This document shows positions 1 to 11,600 of a stretch of 64,000 nucleotides of DNA, piece after piece. This DNA comes from Gibbula magus (taxonomy: Eukaryota > Mollusca > Gastropoda > Trochida > Trochidae). Position 1 is the stretch's first letter. Every line of letters starts with the position of its first letter. A model generated the notes under the pieces. That model saw only the letters and a program-made list of their open reading frames with translations. It was not told the origin of the DNA and did no database searches. The stretch is from assembly GCA_936450465.1 (NCBI GenBank), contig OW388301.1:20317523-20381522 (forward strand), in the 5' to 3' direction. A program made the translations under genes and the position numbers.

Positions 1-55
1 GAAATATGCGAATTCATATTTTCAATAAACCATCATTTTAATAATTCGTACTCAC

Positions 56-316
56 CAATGAGGAACTTGACTGAGAACTAGATGTCTGTGTAAGGGATGA
101 GTTTATCAGTTGAATAATATAACTGCGATGTAAATTTCATAAAATGGTTATATTGGTATAAGTGTATGCATAATGCATCTAATTTAGAATGACTCTAAGG
201 GGCGTGTAGCAATTCAAAATATTGACAGAACAGATGCATGCTTACATATATTGTAATAGGGAATGGTTTATTGGAATATATGTTTTCTAACAATATTTCA
301 AAGCGATACACGCCCC
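56..316 (-). promoter_or_regulatory. Unit 0 first-exon donor and promoter module
   Basis: This is the upstream end of a chimera gene whose body lies left of the window. Read on the minus strand it ends in an untranslated exon whose splice donor (GTGAGT) starts just below position 56. The same layout is complete in unit D, where the signal-peptide exon sits about 200 bp further on. The boxes GGGGCGTG (199-206) and its inverse CACGCCCC (309-316) lie about 110 bp apart and recur in the other units. The box core resembles Krueppel-like/GC-box sites; that role is inferred. Confidence 0.5.
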
Positions 317-811
317 TGTAGCATGACTATCATGGGCAATAAATCAATAACACCTCTGAAACCTAAATGTGATGGTTTAGTTTCGTATTTGCAACATTGA
401 AGTCTCTTTTTTTATTATGCTTCAATTTTGATGAAGAACAAAACATTGCTGGTGAGCTTTGAGCAATCTTTATGATGAGTTGTCAAAGCTAAAGTGTGAG
501 TCAAGGTTAACAAATATCCTTTCAGAACACACAATCACAAACAAAGTTGACATATTCTGGTCACATGGAGTACAGTTTTCTTACATTTGCATTAAAACAG
601 AGTTGTTTTTTAATCAGTAGGGACAGCAGTCACATAATTTTGACCACGGCGTTTCTTCAGATAATTAATCATTGCCTACAGAAATAGAAATATACTGTTT
701 TTATGTTTATAAGTTATTTGAGAATACAATGAATAAACACTTAATTGCCCAATATTCATTGACTGTAGTTTGTCTAACAGTTTCTTTAAAATCCACTGAA
801 AAGGGAACATC

Positions 812-1116
812 CCGTTCAAGGCATAACACAAGCCAGTCTCTATCACTGGTCAATTGAAGCCATTGCGTTTGATGTGCCAGAGATATATGATTGCACCACC
901 AGATCAAGGTGCATCACGATGACACACGGGTACAGAAAAGATCACAAAATGCATCAAACCTTAAATAAGCCAGTCTCTGCCGTCAAGCTATGCTACATTT
1001 CATTGTCGTTTTCTTTGCCAGAGATTTATAATTGCATTGCGTTTGACTGGCAAAGTCTGCAGCATGACTTAAATAGACCAGTGATAGAGAGACTGGTGCA
1101 AGCTTTGTCTTGCTGA
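812..1116. repeat. Fold-back repeat (AAGCCAGTCTCTATCACTGG family)
   Basis: The two ends are imperfect inverted copies: the left carries AAGCCAGTCTCTATCACTGG and the right carries CCAGTGATAGAGAGACTGG. Related arms occur at 22,590-22,868 (the duplicated copy), 45,655-46,405 and 49,706-49,912. It has no coding content and is probably a MITE-like element. Outer borders are approximate. Confidence 0.6.
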
Positions 1117-1384
1117 AAATAATGATTTAACAGGAGAACATTTCCTGTAATTTATATTAGTAATAGATTAATAGTGTGCAAAGAAGATGTAACTTCAATA
1201 TGATTCGTGAACAACACAAATTTGGTAAAGTATTGATTTCTCATATGTTCTATATTCGTTGTGTTCTCAATCTTTAGGCTTTAATGGTGTCAAAGAAAAG
1301 GCCACTGTTCTGTTGCTCATCAGATTTTAAGTAATACATTGTATAGGGCTGAGATTAACAAATGTCAAGATGCAGTTGTAAAAG

Positions 1385-1985
1385 AGTAGTCAAATCTACA
1401 AATCACAAGGCGTGAGTACATTGCACCCTTCTGAGCTTTTAGTTCTTGCAAATAAAAGATTTCAGCTCACTAGCGCATTTGATTCTGGAGAAGATGTAAA
1501 TAGCTTTTTTCAGTCGTGACCCCCAAGTTATAATTTCCATTGGCCAAAGAGCCTGTACACAAGTTTTCAAGTTTTTGTTCTGGGAAAGAAGATATGACAT
1601 GACCCAGGTGCAATTTAGTAGTGGCAACAGTCATCGAATTTACAATTTATAATCCTGTTTAGCTAACGCTTCGATATACAAGATTTTGGATCTTGACGAA
1701 AATGAGAACATGCTCGGCCCTGATTCATCTTTCTAGTTACCTTTGTACTGGAGACGATAATATATTTATATTTCTAGATTTGTAAGGTCCTTATTTCGAG
1801 TCACAAAGTAACCAAATATACAAATTATAATTTCCAATGCCCGAGGAGTCTGTGCACAGCATTTCAGTTTTCCAGGCTGGTTCGTTATAGAGAAGATGAA
1901 CGTAGCTTTTAGGTCACCAAATTCACGATTTATAATCCCCATTGGCAAACGAAATACAAGAGTTCAGTTTTCCAGGCCTTTTTAA
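1385..1985. repeat. Degenerate Helentron-type repeat monomers
   Basis: This stretch has several diverged copies of a monomer built from a 'TATAATTTCCATTGGCC' block and a 'CTGGAGAAGATG' block. The same phrases recur at 36,655-36,945 and 40,250-40,815. It lies just downstream (minus strand) of gene A. No gene is seen here or in 1,120-1,385. Confidence 0.45.
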
Positions 1986-2139
1986 CAAGATGCATAGATA
2001 AGCTGCATTTCAAAAGCAGTGATCAAACCCTGGTCCATGTTCATTTCGGGTCATTGTTCTCAGTGAGAGAGACATTTTGAGGATGTCTGTTCTAAGCCTC
2101 TTCTCCCTCTCCTTCCTCCTCACCCAACTCTCCCTCCTG

Positions 2140-2149
2140 TTACTCTTCC

Positions 2150-2214
<65 letters not shown>

Positions 2215-4994
2215 AAACTCTCCCTCCTCCTCAGCTATGGCGTCCTGGTACTGCTGGTATTCAGACACCAAGTCGTTCATGTTGGACTTGGCCTCAGTGA
2301 ACTCCATCTCGTCCATACCCCCGCCAGTGTACCAGTGGAGGAAACCCTTCCTCGTGAACATGGCTGTGAATTGCTTCGAGATACGCTTGAAGAGTTCTTG
2401 GATGACTGTGCCGTTGCCGATGGAGGTAGCTGACAGCTTGAGATAACAAGGTGGGATGTCACAGACAACGGTCTTGACGTTGTTGGGGATCAATTCGACC
2501 AAGTAGTTGCTGTTTTTATTTTTGACGTTCAACATCTGTTCATCAAATCCGTCTATGTACATGCGACAAGCTATTGTCAGGTAATGACTGTGAAGGGGGT
2601 CGCAGGCAGCCATAAAGTTATTGACATCGACCATCTGTTCTGGGATGGTGAGGGCACGGTACTGCAGACTGCCTCTGGAGGTCAGTTGAGCAAAGCCTGG
2701 CATGAAGAAGTGGAGACGGGGGAAGGGCACCATGTTGACGGCCAGTTTACGGAGTTCGGCGTTAAGCTGACCAGGGAACCTCAGACATGTGGTCACACCG
2801 GACATGGTGGCGGACACCAGATGGTTGAGGTCACCGTAGGTGGGTGTGGTCAGCTTTAGAGTTCTGAAGCAGATGTCGTTGAGAGCCTCGTTGTCGATAC
2901 GGTCAGTGTTCTCTACCAACTGATGGACTGTGGTCTCCTGTCTTGTCAGTGGCTGGCTGTGGTGTTTGTCCGCCTTCTTGGCGAGTAGTCTGGTGATATG
3001 GTCTGTTGGGTAACCTAGGCTTGTAAACAAATGGTTTGAATGAATATGAGATTAACTGATAAACATGTGATTAATTAAACTCATCAAACTTTAATTCCAG
3101 TAAATGTTCTTCGTTGTGTACACAAAAGATCGAGTCATCATATTTATACTTGTGTAATATTTGCAAAAATGAATGCTGTTTATGAATATTTCGACAGACT
3201 TTTCATGTTAAATAAGATGTTACCCAAAATCTTGAGGCATTGTCAAAAGAGCATCTGGCTTGGATAATGATTAAAAACATTTATCATCCAGAACTGGTTC
3301 CCACAGTAGATATCGCTTGTGTGAGATCAAGCGATACCTACAAGCGATATCTGGATTGTAGATATCTCTACAATCAAATCGTCATAATCCTATTACATCA
3401 TCAGTTGATGACATAACAATGCTATGACGCCATAATGCTGATGACGTCACTTTGCTATGACCTCACTGAGATCACTACTTAAGAAGTTCAATTGCAGTTT
3501 TGTGTTCTTTCTTTTGCTAATACTTGTTGAAGTATGATTTTGAATGATAAATAAAATCTCACCCTCGTGTCTTCTGATATCAAATATATCAACACTCGTT
3601 GAGTAAAGTAAAAATATCCTCGGCAAGCCTAGGATATTTGTAACTTTAATCAACTCGTGTTGGTATATTTGAAATCAGAAGACACTTGGGTGAGATTCTC
3701 TATTTAATACCCATATGGTTGAAAATAACCGAGTAAATAGTATTCATATGAGCACATGTGCAACTATCACCTTTGCCTAGAAACGATTGTTTCGCCGCGG
3801 CTTCCCGTATTTTGCCGTCTGTGACGTCATAAAACGATTGTTCGTGACGTCACTCTAGCTTGCCATCGCAAGAGAAGTGGGTTTGTTTTTGACTATTTTA
3901 ACGAAAATCTAAAGGACTCGAACAGGTAATAAAAAAATTACTACACTCGAAAGTGTGTCATATGATTTTCACGATACTCTTACGAATTTGTGTATAACCC
4001 TCGCTCTCGCTCGGGTATACACAAATTCACACTCGTTTCATAAAAGTCACATGACACACTTTCTCGGGTAATAATCTCTATGTATCTTACATGGTGTTAC
4101 ATAAAAATGAAATCCTGAGAGGACGGAACATGTCGAAGGCTTTAAGTCAGGGATTGCTAGACAAAGGAACCCCGTAAATGAGTGGTTTATCTGACGTATA
4201 GACCGCCATATCCCAATGTTTATAACGTTGATGGTGAATTCCAGTGCTAATAACATTATTCACATCGACAATGATGATGATTTATTCAATGTCAACAATC
4301 TTTTTAACTGACGTAATGCAAAGGTTTTAAGACATAATAGCAAATATGAATATATCAATTAAATACCCTTCTGGCTTTTCATAATCAGTATGCATGTTCT
4401 TTCAATCTAAAACGAATGAATTGTATTGTAAAAGTCTTTGTTTTAAGGGTACACCCATTGTGTTTCATAAAATTGTATTTGTCTTTAAGACGTTCCAACT
4501 CACCATATGTGCTGTTTACAGTACAAATAAATTCACTCAGCTGGCATATTTATTACCAATCGCCAAATATATCATAATTACTAGTTTCCAATTAAAATCG
4601 AAAAACATCATTATGCATGTGTAGAAACCGAAACTGCACGTCCCATTTACATGTCAGTAGTTATATGACCAATTAAACATTATGAAACCATATTTGCCAT
4701 TTGGTCTGTTGTAAATAAGATTCTAAAATTACGTTTGACTCATTGGCGTGCCAATCTCGATGCATTTTCCGGGTTTTCGATCAGAAATCACTACTTTTAC
4801 CTTCATATCGTCAATATATTAAGTCGACTATCATCAAAATGATAGTTTTCGGTAACAGTCGGTACCTTGGAATATTAACGTTTGGAATATGTGACCCGTA
4901 ACAACAAATGGATGTACATTTAAAAAATAATTCAGGCCAACAATGTAACTTACCAAGATACCACCAACGATGCGAAGATAACAAGAGGTACCAT
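2140..4994 (-). CDS. Gene A: secreted EF-hand-like / beta-tubulin C-terminal-half chimera
   Basis: Two coding exons on the minus strand. Exon 4,994-4,954 encodes [13 protein letters not shown] plus two bases (TG), then donor GTAAGT. Exon 3,019-2,140 starts after acceptor ACAAG with a C, completing a Cys codon, and stays open to TAA at 2,140-2,142. The predicted protein is 306 residues: signal peptide, an EF-hand-like loop ([12 protein letters not shown], position 3 not acidic), then beta-tubulin from about residue 189 ([47 protein letters not shown]) to a tail of EEEGEF plus 24 Glu. The GTP-binding half is absent. Compared with ordinary beta-tubulin there are several small deletions, all whole codons. 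It belongs to a minus-strand tandem family. A decaying, never-translated copy remains possible: the untranslated-exon donor upstream is mutated. Confidence 0.6.
2143..2214 (-). repeat. GAG/GAA microsatellite encoding 24 consecutive Glu
   Basis: This codon-aligned trinucleotide run of 24 Glu codons closes gene A immediately before its stop codon. Beta-tubulin tails are naturally acidic, so this is an expansion of an existing acidic tail. It is length-unstable sequence and may vary between individuals or be mis-assembled. Confidence 0.85.
3555..3696. repeat. Fold-back element in intron of gene A
   Basis: An inverted repeat: the left arm has CTCACCCTCGTGTCTTCTGA and the right arm has TCAGAAGACACTTGGGTGAG. 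It is missing at the matching place in the duplicated block (around 23,990), as is most of 3,285-3,710, so it was inserted or lost after duplication. Confidence 0.7.
3708..4079. repeat. MITE-like repeat, copy 1
   Basis: The left end carries TACCCATATGGTTGAAA and the right end carries CTTTCTCGGGTAATAATCTC. An inverted full-length relative lies at 53,226-53,624, and an internally deleted one at 23,996-24,119. Shared inner phrases include ACGATTGTTCGTGACGTCA and CCCTCGCTCTCGCTCGGG. No ORF. Confidence 0.65.
4443..4923. mobile_element. TTAA-flanked MITE (family R), copy 1
   Basis: Starts TTAAGGGTACACCCATTGTG and ends with the inverse ATGGATGTACATTTAA. Copies of about 490 bp lie at 24,463-24,959 and 37,561-38,058, and a truncated one at 45,714-46,146. 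TTAA borders suggest a piggyBac-type non-autonomous element. It sits in the intron between the signal-peptide and EF-hand exons of gene A, and the same insertion is present in unit E, so it predates the duplication. Confidence 0.75.
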
Positions 4995-5191
4995 TTTGGT
5001 TATCTGTACAAGAAATATGTTACAATCTGTTAAAACAACAACACACAAACTTTACATGTAACATTTGAAGATGTGAAACTTATTTAAACTAACTGTTGTC
5101 AAATGCTATCATTTGTTTCCAAATATATAATTTCGGTATAAGAATGCTAATTAAGAATTAGTGATTAATATTGAGAATAAAACATACTCCC

Positions 5192-5458
5192 CAGTGAGAA
5201 ACGTTACTGAGAACTAGACGACTGCCAAGATATGAGCTTATCTATGAAGTGACATAATTAATTCATAAAATGGTCATGTTGGTGAAAATATTATGGAACT
5301 CTCGATATTCATAATTCATCTAATTCATTGTGTCTCACAGGGGCGTTATCACTTATACTATTGTTATAAAAGGTACATGTTTATATATATAGTAATAGGG
5401 AAGAGTTTATTGGAATATATGTATTTTACTAACGCTATTTCCTAGCAATGCACGCCCC
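5192..5458 (-). promoter_or_regulatory. Unit A first-exon region and promoter module
   Basis: This is homologous to the untranslated exon/promoter of the other units (TTCTCAGTAACG block, then paired GC boxes at 5,340-5,347 and 5,451-5,458). The donor expected at 5,190 reads GGGGAGTATG where sister units read GGTGAGTATG, so the GT is lost. If gene A is expressed, it would need another donor or start site. Confidence 0.5.
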
Positions 5459-5459
5459 T

Positions 5460-8400
5460 GTACAAAAGCATGCAACCGCCAAATTCAAAACTTTCAAAGG
5501 TCAATTACAATTATAAATGATCAAAATATGCAATACCTGTTTCTTATTTTGATCTTAAGAAGCTAGTAATTATTGGGGGGAAGGAAATTGGAGAGCTTAA
5601 ACCAATTACAGTGACATAACAACTTACAGAACCATAGAATTTGATATATAAATCATATAATGAAAGAATAAAGGGAAGCCACGATACTAGTTTTGATTAA
5701 TATGTTTTATATGGTCACAATACAGATAAAAGTGACGCAACTCCAAAGGTTGACTGGGTGCTATTTAAAAAGTTTTTTCACTCTAGTTATATTACAAAGC
5801 AAAATGTATGTTTCAGTATAGAACAAATTGTATGTTGAACAATTATTATATGACAATTAAACCATCCTATATATTTAATATTCTAATGTACATGTATGAC
5901 AACTGTTACAGAATATGGACACAAAGGTTATGCACTGAATATGACAACTAACCATGTGCAGAAACAAGGTGTTTTGAAGTTCGAAATATATTTTACTTCA
6001 AATTAATTGAAAAGTCATGTCCATATGTTTTTGGTCTTAGGGTTTGTATAGATATGGAACAATAATGTTCCCAATAACTTTGGATGTGAAGACTAGATCC
6101 TGAATGGTCTCTCCAATACACAAACCGGTGCCATATGTAACATAAATATGACTATACACAGTCATGTGCGATCACTGTTGAGGTGAATGGATTACCTTAC
6201 ATAATTCTATACGTGGTAGATTGATTGAAAATATGGGCCTTGAAACTTTATCCAAAGTGTCGTCAAATTTATCATCATCATAGTCATACAATTGAAATAG
6301 AGTGAAGAAATATACATAAAAATTAATACAACATAAATTCAGACTTTGAAAATTTATGCTATCAGCTGAATGGATTAAACAAGGTCATGTGACAGGTATA
6401 CATTCTAATAAACACAAGATTGACAGCTGAAAAGGATAACCACATATTCTGACGTTTACAAAAAATAACCTTCGGTACTACTTTATCACTGTATCATTGC
6501 GCAATTATGACACTGCTGTCACATGCTCTTTTCTTGATTAAACTTTTTAAAAACCTTACAACGAAAATTATTATTGTAGTAGTTGATTAAAAGTGTGATT
6601 AAAACAGCACGTTAGAACCAAAAATAAAATATTCTAATCATATTTCCTGTGAACTACGTTTTGCGCGTGGCGACACATAAGTGATGCGGTATTATTGTGG
6701 GCAGAGCTTAGCGCCTGATCTAAGACAATACTCAACATTTGTACATTGTACTGTACATCTTTGGCAGAGATGTTTTACATTCAAACTATTATTAACTGAT
6801 GAGAAATCTCTTAAATTGCAAAGTTTGAATTTATAAGATTACATAATGTGTTTGTTCACTTGCTTACAAACGGTTTGAAAGTTCGAGTTAAACTGTAGTA
6901 TAAATGCCGTCGACAAGCTCCGGCATTTATACCAGTTTAACTTGAACCTTTCAAACCGTTTATAAGCCAGTGAACAAGCACATTAAGAAATCTATTTCTT
7001 AAATTGAACTGCTTTCACTCTTTCTATTTGAAATGACAACGTAACACCATCCTAAGTCTATTGATGAAAACGAAATGTAATCTGTAAGGTGTAAATGTTG
7101 TTTACTTAATAGACGAAATTTAATCGAAAGCGTAGTCATCTCAAGAGTAATATTTATAAAAACTTACATTTAAGGAGTTTATTTTTAACTTGTTTTCATA
7201 GAGAAACGGGCAAATGGTGGCTCATATGACTTGACATTTTCCTGCCCTCGAGAAAGGAGATTGTATATTGCGTAGCTTTATTCAGAATTACTAGTGCAAC
7301 TGGTTTGGCCATCCAGAATATCACTTATTGTAAAAGGGTTTGATATTAAAAGTGTGAATATTTAACGATGAATAGTATTAACAAATACACTGAAAGAAGG
7401 TTGGTTACCCCATTGTTCCTTCCCTTTCCCCTTCGTGACATAATTTTGGATTGTTCCTCTCCAATACTCGAGATAGCCAAACGTATTCCACTCAGGACAT
7501 AACGTGATATGAAAGAGGTAGCTTCTTAGATATCTTACAAATAATGTCGACAATTTATAAAAATAAATCTTTTATCATAATTTCTGTGGTGAAATACGGC
7601 GTTAATCGGTTAAAATAAAATCATTATTTTCACTGAGTGAAATAAAATATCATTATAATCAGTGAAATAACTATTTCAGTCATATGACGTCATCGTAACA
7701 ATAGGATGACGTCATAAACTGACTGTGGTAAAGGAAGGCGATCATGTATGATCCATTCATAAAATTGACGAACTATTTATTGCATAATTTGTCCATTCTA
7801 AGTAATAGAACATTTGACATTTCTCGTCGAATACCACAAACACATCACACCACACATCTCGTGAAATAGAAATAATATATCTACAATCTAACTTTTAGTT
7901 CATTAGCTTAGACAGTTTTTGTCATAAGTCACTGCCTCATATCCAACACATTAAGTACATTACGCTGTAGGAATATAATTTTCGTTGATCCACCACTGTA
8001 TAGGTCCGTACTTCATATGTTTAGGTACCTATTTATTGGTATACAGAGTGAAATATGGATAAAGTGCAGACCCAGTTAACACATTTCTGATGTCCCCACT
8101 AGGATAAGAACCCTTTGACGTGAGAGGTTCAACAGGCGGACCACGACACCACTGTACTCCATGACTTAAAACTCTTTTGTTACTTACTTCAGTTCATTCC
8201 TTTAACAAATATTTAACGCTTCTACTCAAAGGCGAAAAACAAAATGTATAGTGTCCTATTTCTCTATCTGATCAAGCATCATTTTATGCATTTAATGCAT
8301 GTAGGAAAGAATGGACTTGCCGAGCGCTTAAAAGGTGGCAATTCCTTCAGGGTGATAATTGTGAAGCGCCTTGAGCATCTATTGAGCATGGATATGTGCG

Positions 8401-8840
8401 CATTATAAATATACTAAATATTTTACATCTCCGACTAATGTTTGTCCTGTAGCAGACGTGTTCGCATTGCACAGGAGAAGGAATTCTTGTCATTTCAATG
8501 GTTACAGGAACAGATCAAATTCCCAGTTTTAAACAACGTCAATGGATGTTTTATTTTGTTCAGAAATTATTTACTTGTGGCAGATGAGGTGAGTAACATA
8601 TTTGAGACAGAATCGTTGAAAAGCGTATGTTTAAGGAATCCATGTCTAAATAAAGCAATTACAAATTAAGAAGAATTCATACAAAATCTAATTGTGAGAA
8701 ATTGTGTTTGCTTTCACTAGTTCTTTATTTACAGTGTTATACCTAGAATGAGAGTCGAAATAAATAAATTGCGATTAATCAGAAATAAGGAGGAAAGAAC
8801 GATTGACAAAATAATTAAAAGTCAAAAGAAAGGATTTTAT
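5460..8840. other. Non-coding part of duplicated block
   Basis: No gene is seen. The stretch aligns over most of its length with 25,450-25,935 plus 30,468-33,250, where the DIRS-like element and a MITE were later inserted. It contains the fold-back at 6,844-6,986, and a segment of roughly 6,330-7,010 is missing from the other copy. Short stretches also recur upstream of unit C (about 17,340-17,500), so this was ancestral spacer of the tandem units. Confidence 0.6.
6844..6986. repeat. Fold-back element
   Basis: The left arm TTGTTCACTTGCTTACAAAC and continuing GTTTGAAAGTTCGAGTTAAA are matched by the inverse on the right, around a centre near GCCGTCGACAAGCTCCGGC. It is absent from the duplicated copy near 30,970. 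Confidence 0.75.
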
Positions 8841-8845
8841 CATTA

Positions 8846-8851
8846 TTTATT
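8846..8851 (-). promoter_or_regulatory. Candidate poly(A) signal of gene B
   Basis: AATAAA on the minus strand, about 105 bp past the gene B stop codon. The surrounding AT-rich block is conserved after other units (about 13,720 and 33,205). Confidence 0.4.
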
Positions 8852-8955
8852 TCAAATAAATGGATGAAAATAGCAACAACATTCACATATCACTAGCAGT
8901 GAACAAAATTCTGGCTACTGTTCATTTTCAGGCCATCCGTCTCAGTGAGGATATT

Positions 8956-11149
8956 TTATGGGTATTTTTGTTCCGAGTTGTTGGGCTCAACAACGGTGTC
9001 AGATACCTGCAAGCGAAGGAATGGTCAAGGTGAATAAATGTCAATAATTGACATTTGGAATAAGAAATTCAGTCTTTTGATGAAAGGTATGTGCATCAAG
9101 TAGCCTACCTTTGTTGAAGGTTCGACAGAGCCAGTGTCCATGATTCTGTCGGGGTACTCCTCTATGATCTTGCTGATGATGAGAGTACCCATACCGGAGC
9201 CGGTACCTCCTCCCTGAGAGTGGGTCAGCTGGAAGCCCTGAAGACAGTCACAACTCTCAGCCTCCATGCGCACAACGTCCAGCACGGAATCCACCAACTC
9301 GGCGCCCTCTGTGTAGTGACCTTTGGCCCAGTTCTTGACAGCACCTTCTTTGCCAACGACAAGGTTGTTGTAACCGAAAAAATGACCCAAAGGTCCGGAT
9401 CGGACAGAGTTCATTGTTCTGGGCTCCAGATCAACCAACATCGCTCGGGGAACATACTTGCCTCCTGCAGAACAAGATGATTATGTATGATATGTCAATA
9501 TATAAACTTATGTGGTAGAAAGCGTATGAATTATCTTTAGAGATAAAACACATCAATATATTATAAAGCTTCCCATGAAGAAATGAAATAGAAGGTCGCC
9601 CTTCATTATTTGCAACAATGTCATGTATATTAAGGTATGAATTTTCAATCAAAAAGCAAATATTGTAACACTTATAACATTAGGGAAAGACGGTTTGAAT
9701 GGAGATTGCAGAAAACTAAAGGTAAAGTTAAAAGTTAATGTCAAAGTATTCACCTGAAGTCTCCTTGTAGTAGACGTTGATTCTCTCCAGCTGGTGCTGA
9801 GAGTCCCCATGGTAGGTACCTGTAGAGTCTATACTCTTCGTGTCCACAGCTGCCTCTGTGCAGTGAAGTATGTCAACATGGTCAGAAAGATTCTATCTTT
9901 GTCCTGGTCCAAGTCACTTTCTTGGATGTCTACGTACGAAAAGTCACTTTTACCAGAACTTTAACGAGGAGTTGACTTCCAAATATCCAGATTTTTTTTA
10001 TCAATCATGTATTAATTGACTTGACGAGTTGCGACTGTTTCACGTCATATTTATTTCAAGAATGTCTTGTAAGAAACTTCAAAGTGCATGCGAACTTCTT
10101 ACTTTACTCGGATCTGAATTGTGCAAATCAAGCACAGCCCAGAGATCACTCACAACATACCCTCATATAAAAATTATAGTCTAGATTCTTCTTAGATTCC
10201 TACTTCTCTGCATTCAAGTTTTGAAAATTTTTTTTTGAGTAACCTGTTGAATAATATATAGCTCTAGTTCTTTCATAGTTATTCATCTATAGACTAGAAT
10301 TAGAACATACTATCCCGATTGAATTCGGAAACGACACGTCCCGTCAGATGCTGAGTGTCGAATTTGTCCTCCTTCTTGAAGAGTCGTCCGACTAACACAC
10401 TGTCTCCGATATGGCCTGTTGGGTAGCCCAGGCTTGTAGACAAATATAGTTGGAATGAATTTGTAAATCGGCAGTAAACATGCAATCAATTTGTTAATTA
10501 TTATAACAATAATTAATTTTGTACATAATCCTGAGACCAAAGTTAAAGGTAACATGAATAGAATAATAGTTTCTTCAGTATTTGGAACATAAACTAACAT
10601 CATGCAATCAAAATCATTATCATATAACACTCAAACCTTTGATGAGAGCATCAGTTTTGGATAAGGTATGATACATAGGTTAATCTCGCATATATGACTT
10701 CATACATGATACATCATGACTTCTAGGTGTCACACAAAAAAGCATTCAGGGAATGAACATTTCACAAGCTTAAAGTCAGGGATTGCAAAACCTTGCATAC
10801 TCTAGGATGAGATGCTTACCTGTCTTATATACCTCTCATACTATTCTAAACAACGTTTATGTTGAATTGAAGTGCTAATGACATTATCTCACATTGATAA
10901 TCATCGATTGTGATTTATAAGATTTGGAAATGTAGCAATTGTAATCGTACACACGTTTTAAGATCAAAATAACGCATATGCATGTATAAATTGAGGCGTC
11001 ATCTAGGTTTTCATAATCATTATGTGTCCGATTTTAAGCAGAAACAGTTGGACAACAAAACTCGTTTTTGTGGTAAAATAAAAAATTCAGGTCAACGATG
11101 TAACTCACCACGATATCACCAGCGATGCGAGGATAACGAGTGGTACCAT
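8956..11149 (-). CDS. Gene B: secreted EF-hand-like / beta-tubulin N-terminal-half chimera
   Basis: Five coding exons on the minus strand: 11,149-11,109 ([13 protein letters not shown]), 10,432-10,311 (EF-hand-like), 9,855-9,754 ([17 protein letters not shown]), 9,464-9,109 ([32 protein letters not shown]) and 9,006-8,956 (VSDTVVEP, then TAA). All introns are GT-AG and every codon phase joins correctly, giving 672 nt and 223 residues. It covers beta-tubulin about 30-184, including the intact nucleotide-binding glycine motif, but lacks the first ~29 residues and the whole C-terminal half. The last exon diverges after VEPN and runs into sequence resembling the 3' ends of sister units, so the C-half was deleted from an ancestor with both halves. 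The EF-hand-like loop ([12 protein letters not shown]) is degenerate. Expression is unproven. Confidence 0.6.
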
Positions 11150-11353
11150 TATAGGTATCTATAATAGAAATATGTTACAATCTGTAAACTCAACATGTAA
11201 CATTTGATGACGTGAAATTCAATTCATTGAACTAATCCATTGTCAAATGCTGACAATTGCTTCCAAAAATCAATTTCGGAATACGAAAAAGTAATTAAGA
11301 TATATTAAAATTATATTTTCAGTAAACTTTTATTTTAGATAAATCACACTAAC

Positions 11354-11600
11354 CAGTTGGGAAGTTACTGAGAACTGGACGGCTGTGCAAGAGATTAACT
11401 TATTTATGGAAAAATATAATTGAGGTTTTAATTTTATAAAACTGTTATATTGTAATCTAATGTGAAATGACACACAGGGGCGTGTATCACGTAAAACTAT
11501 CGTTAGAATAGATGCATGCTTAATATATTGTAATAGGGTATGGTTTATTGGAATATATGTTTTTCTAACTCTATTTCTAAGCGACACTTGCCCATGTTAT
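11354..11600 (-). promoter_or_regulatory. Unit B first exon and promoter module
   Basis: The untranslated exon ends at 11,354 (donor GTTAGT) and would splice to the acceptor ...TATTATAG just before the start codon of gene B. GGGGCGTG lies at 11,477-11,484; the inverse partner near 11,585 is degenerate (CTTGCCCATG). Confidence 0.45.

Noticed and set aside
2077..2433. Plus-strand Leu-rich open frame
   Set aside because: It is the complement of the poly-Glu and tubulin C-terminal codons of gene A.
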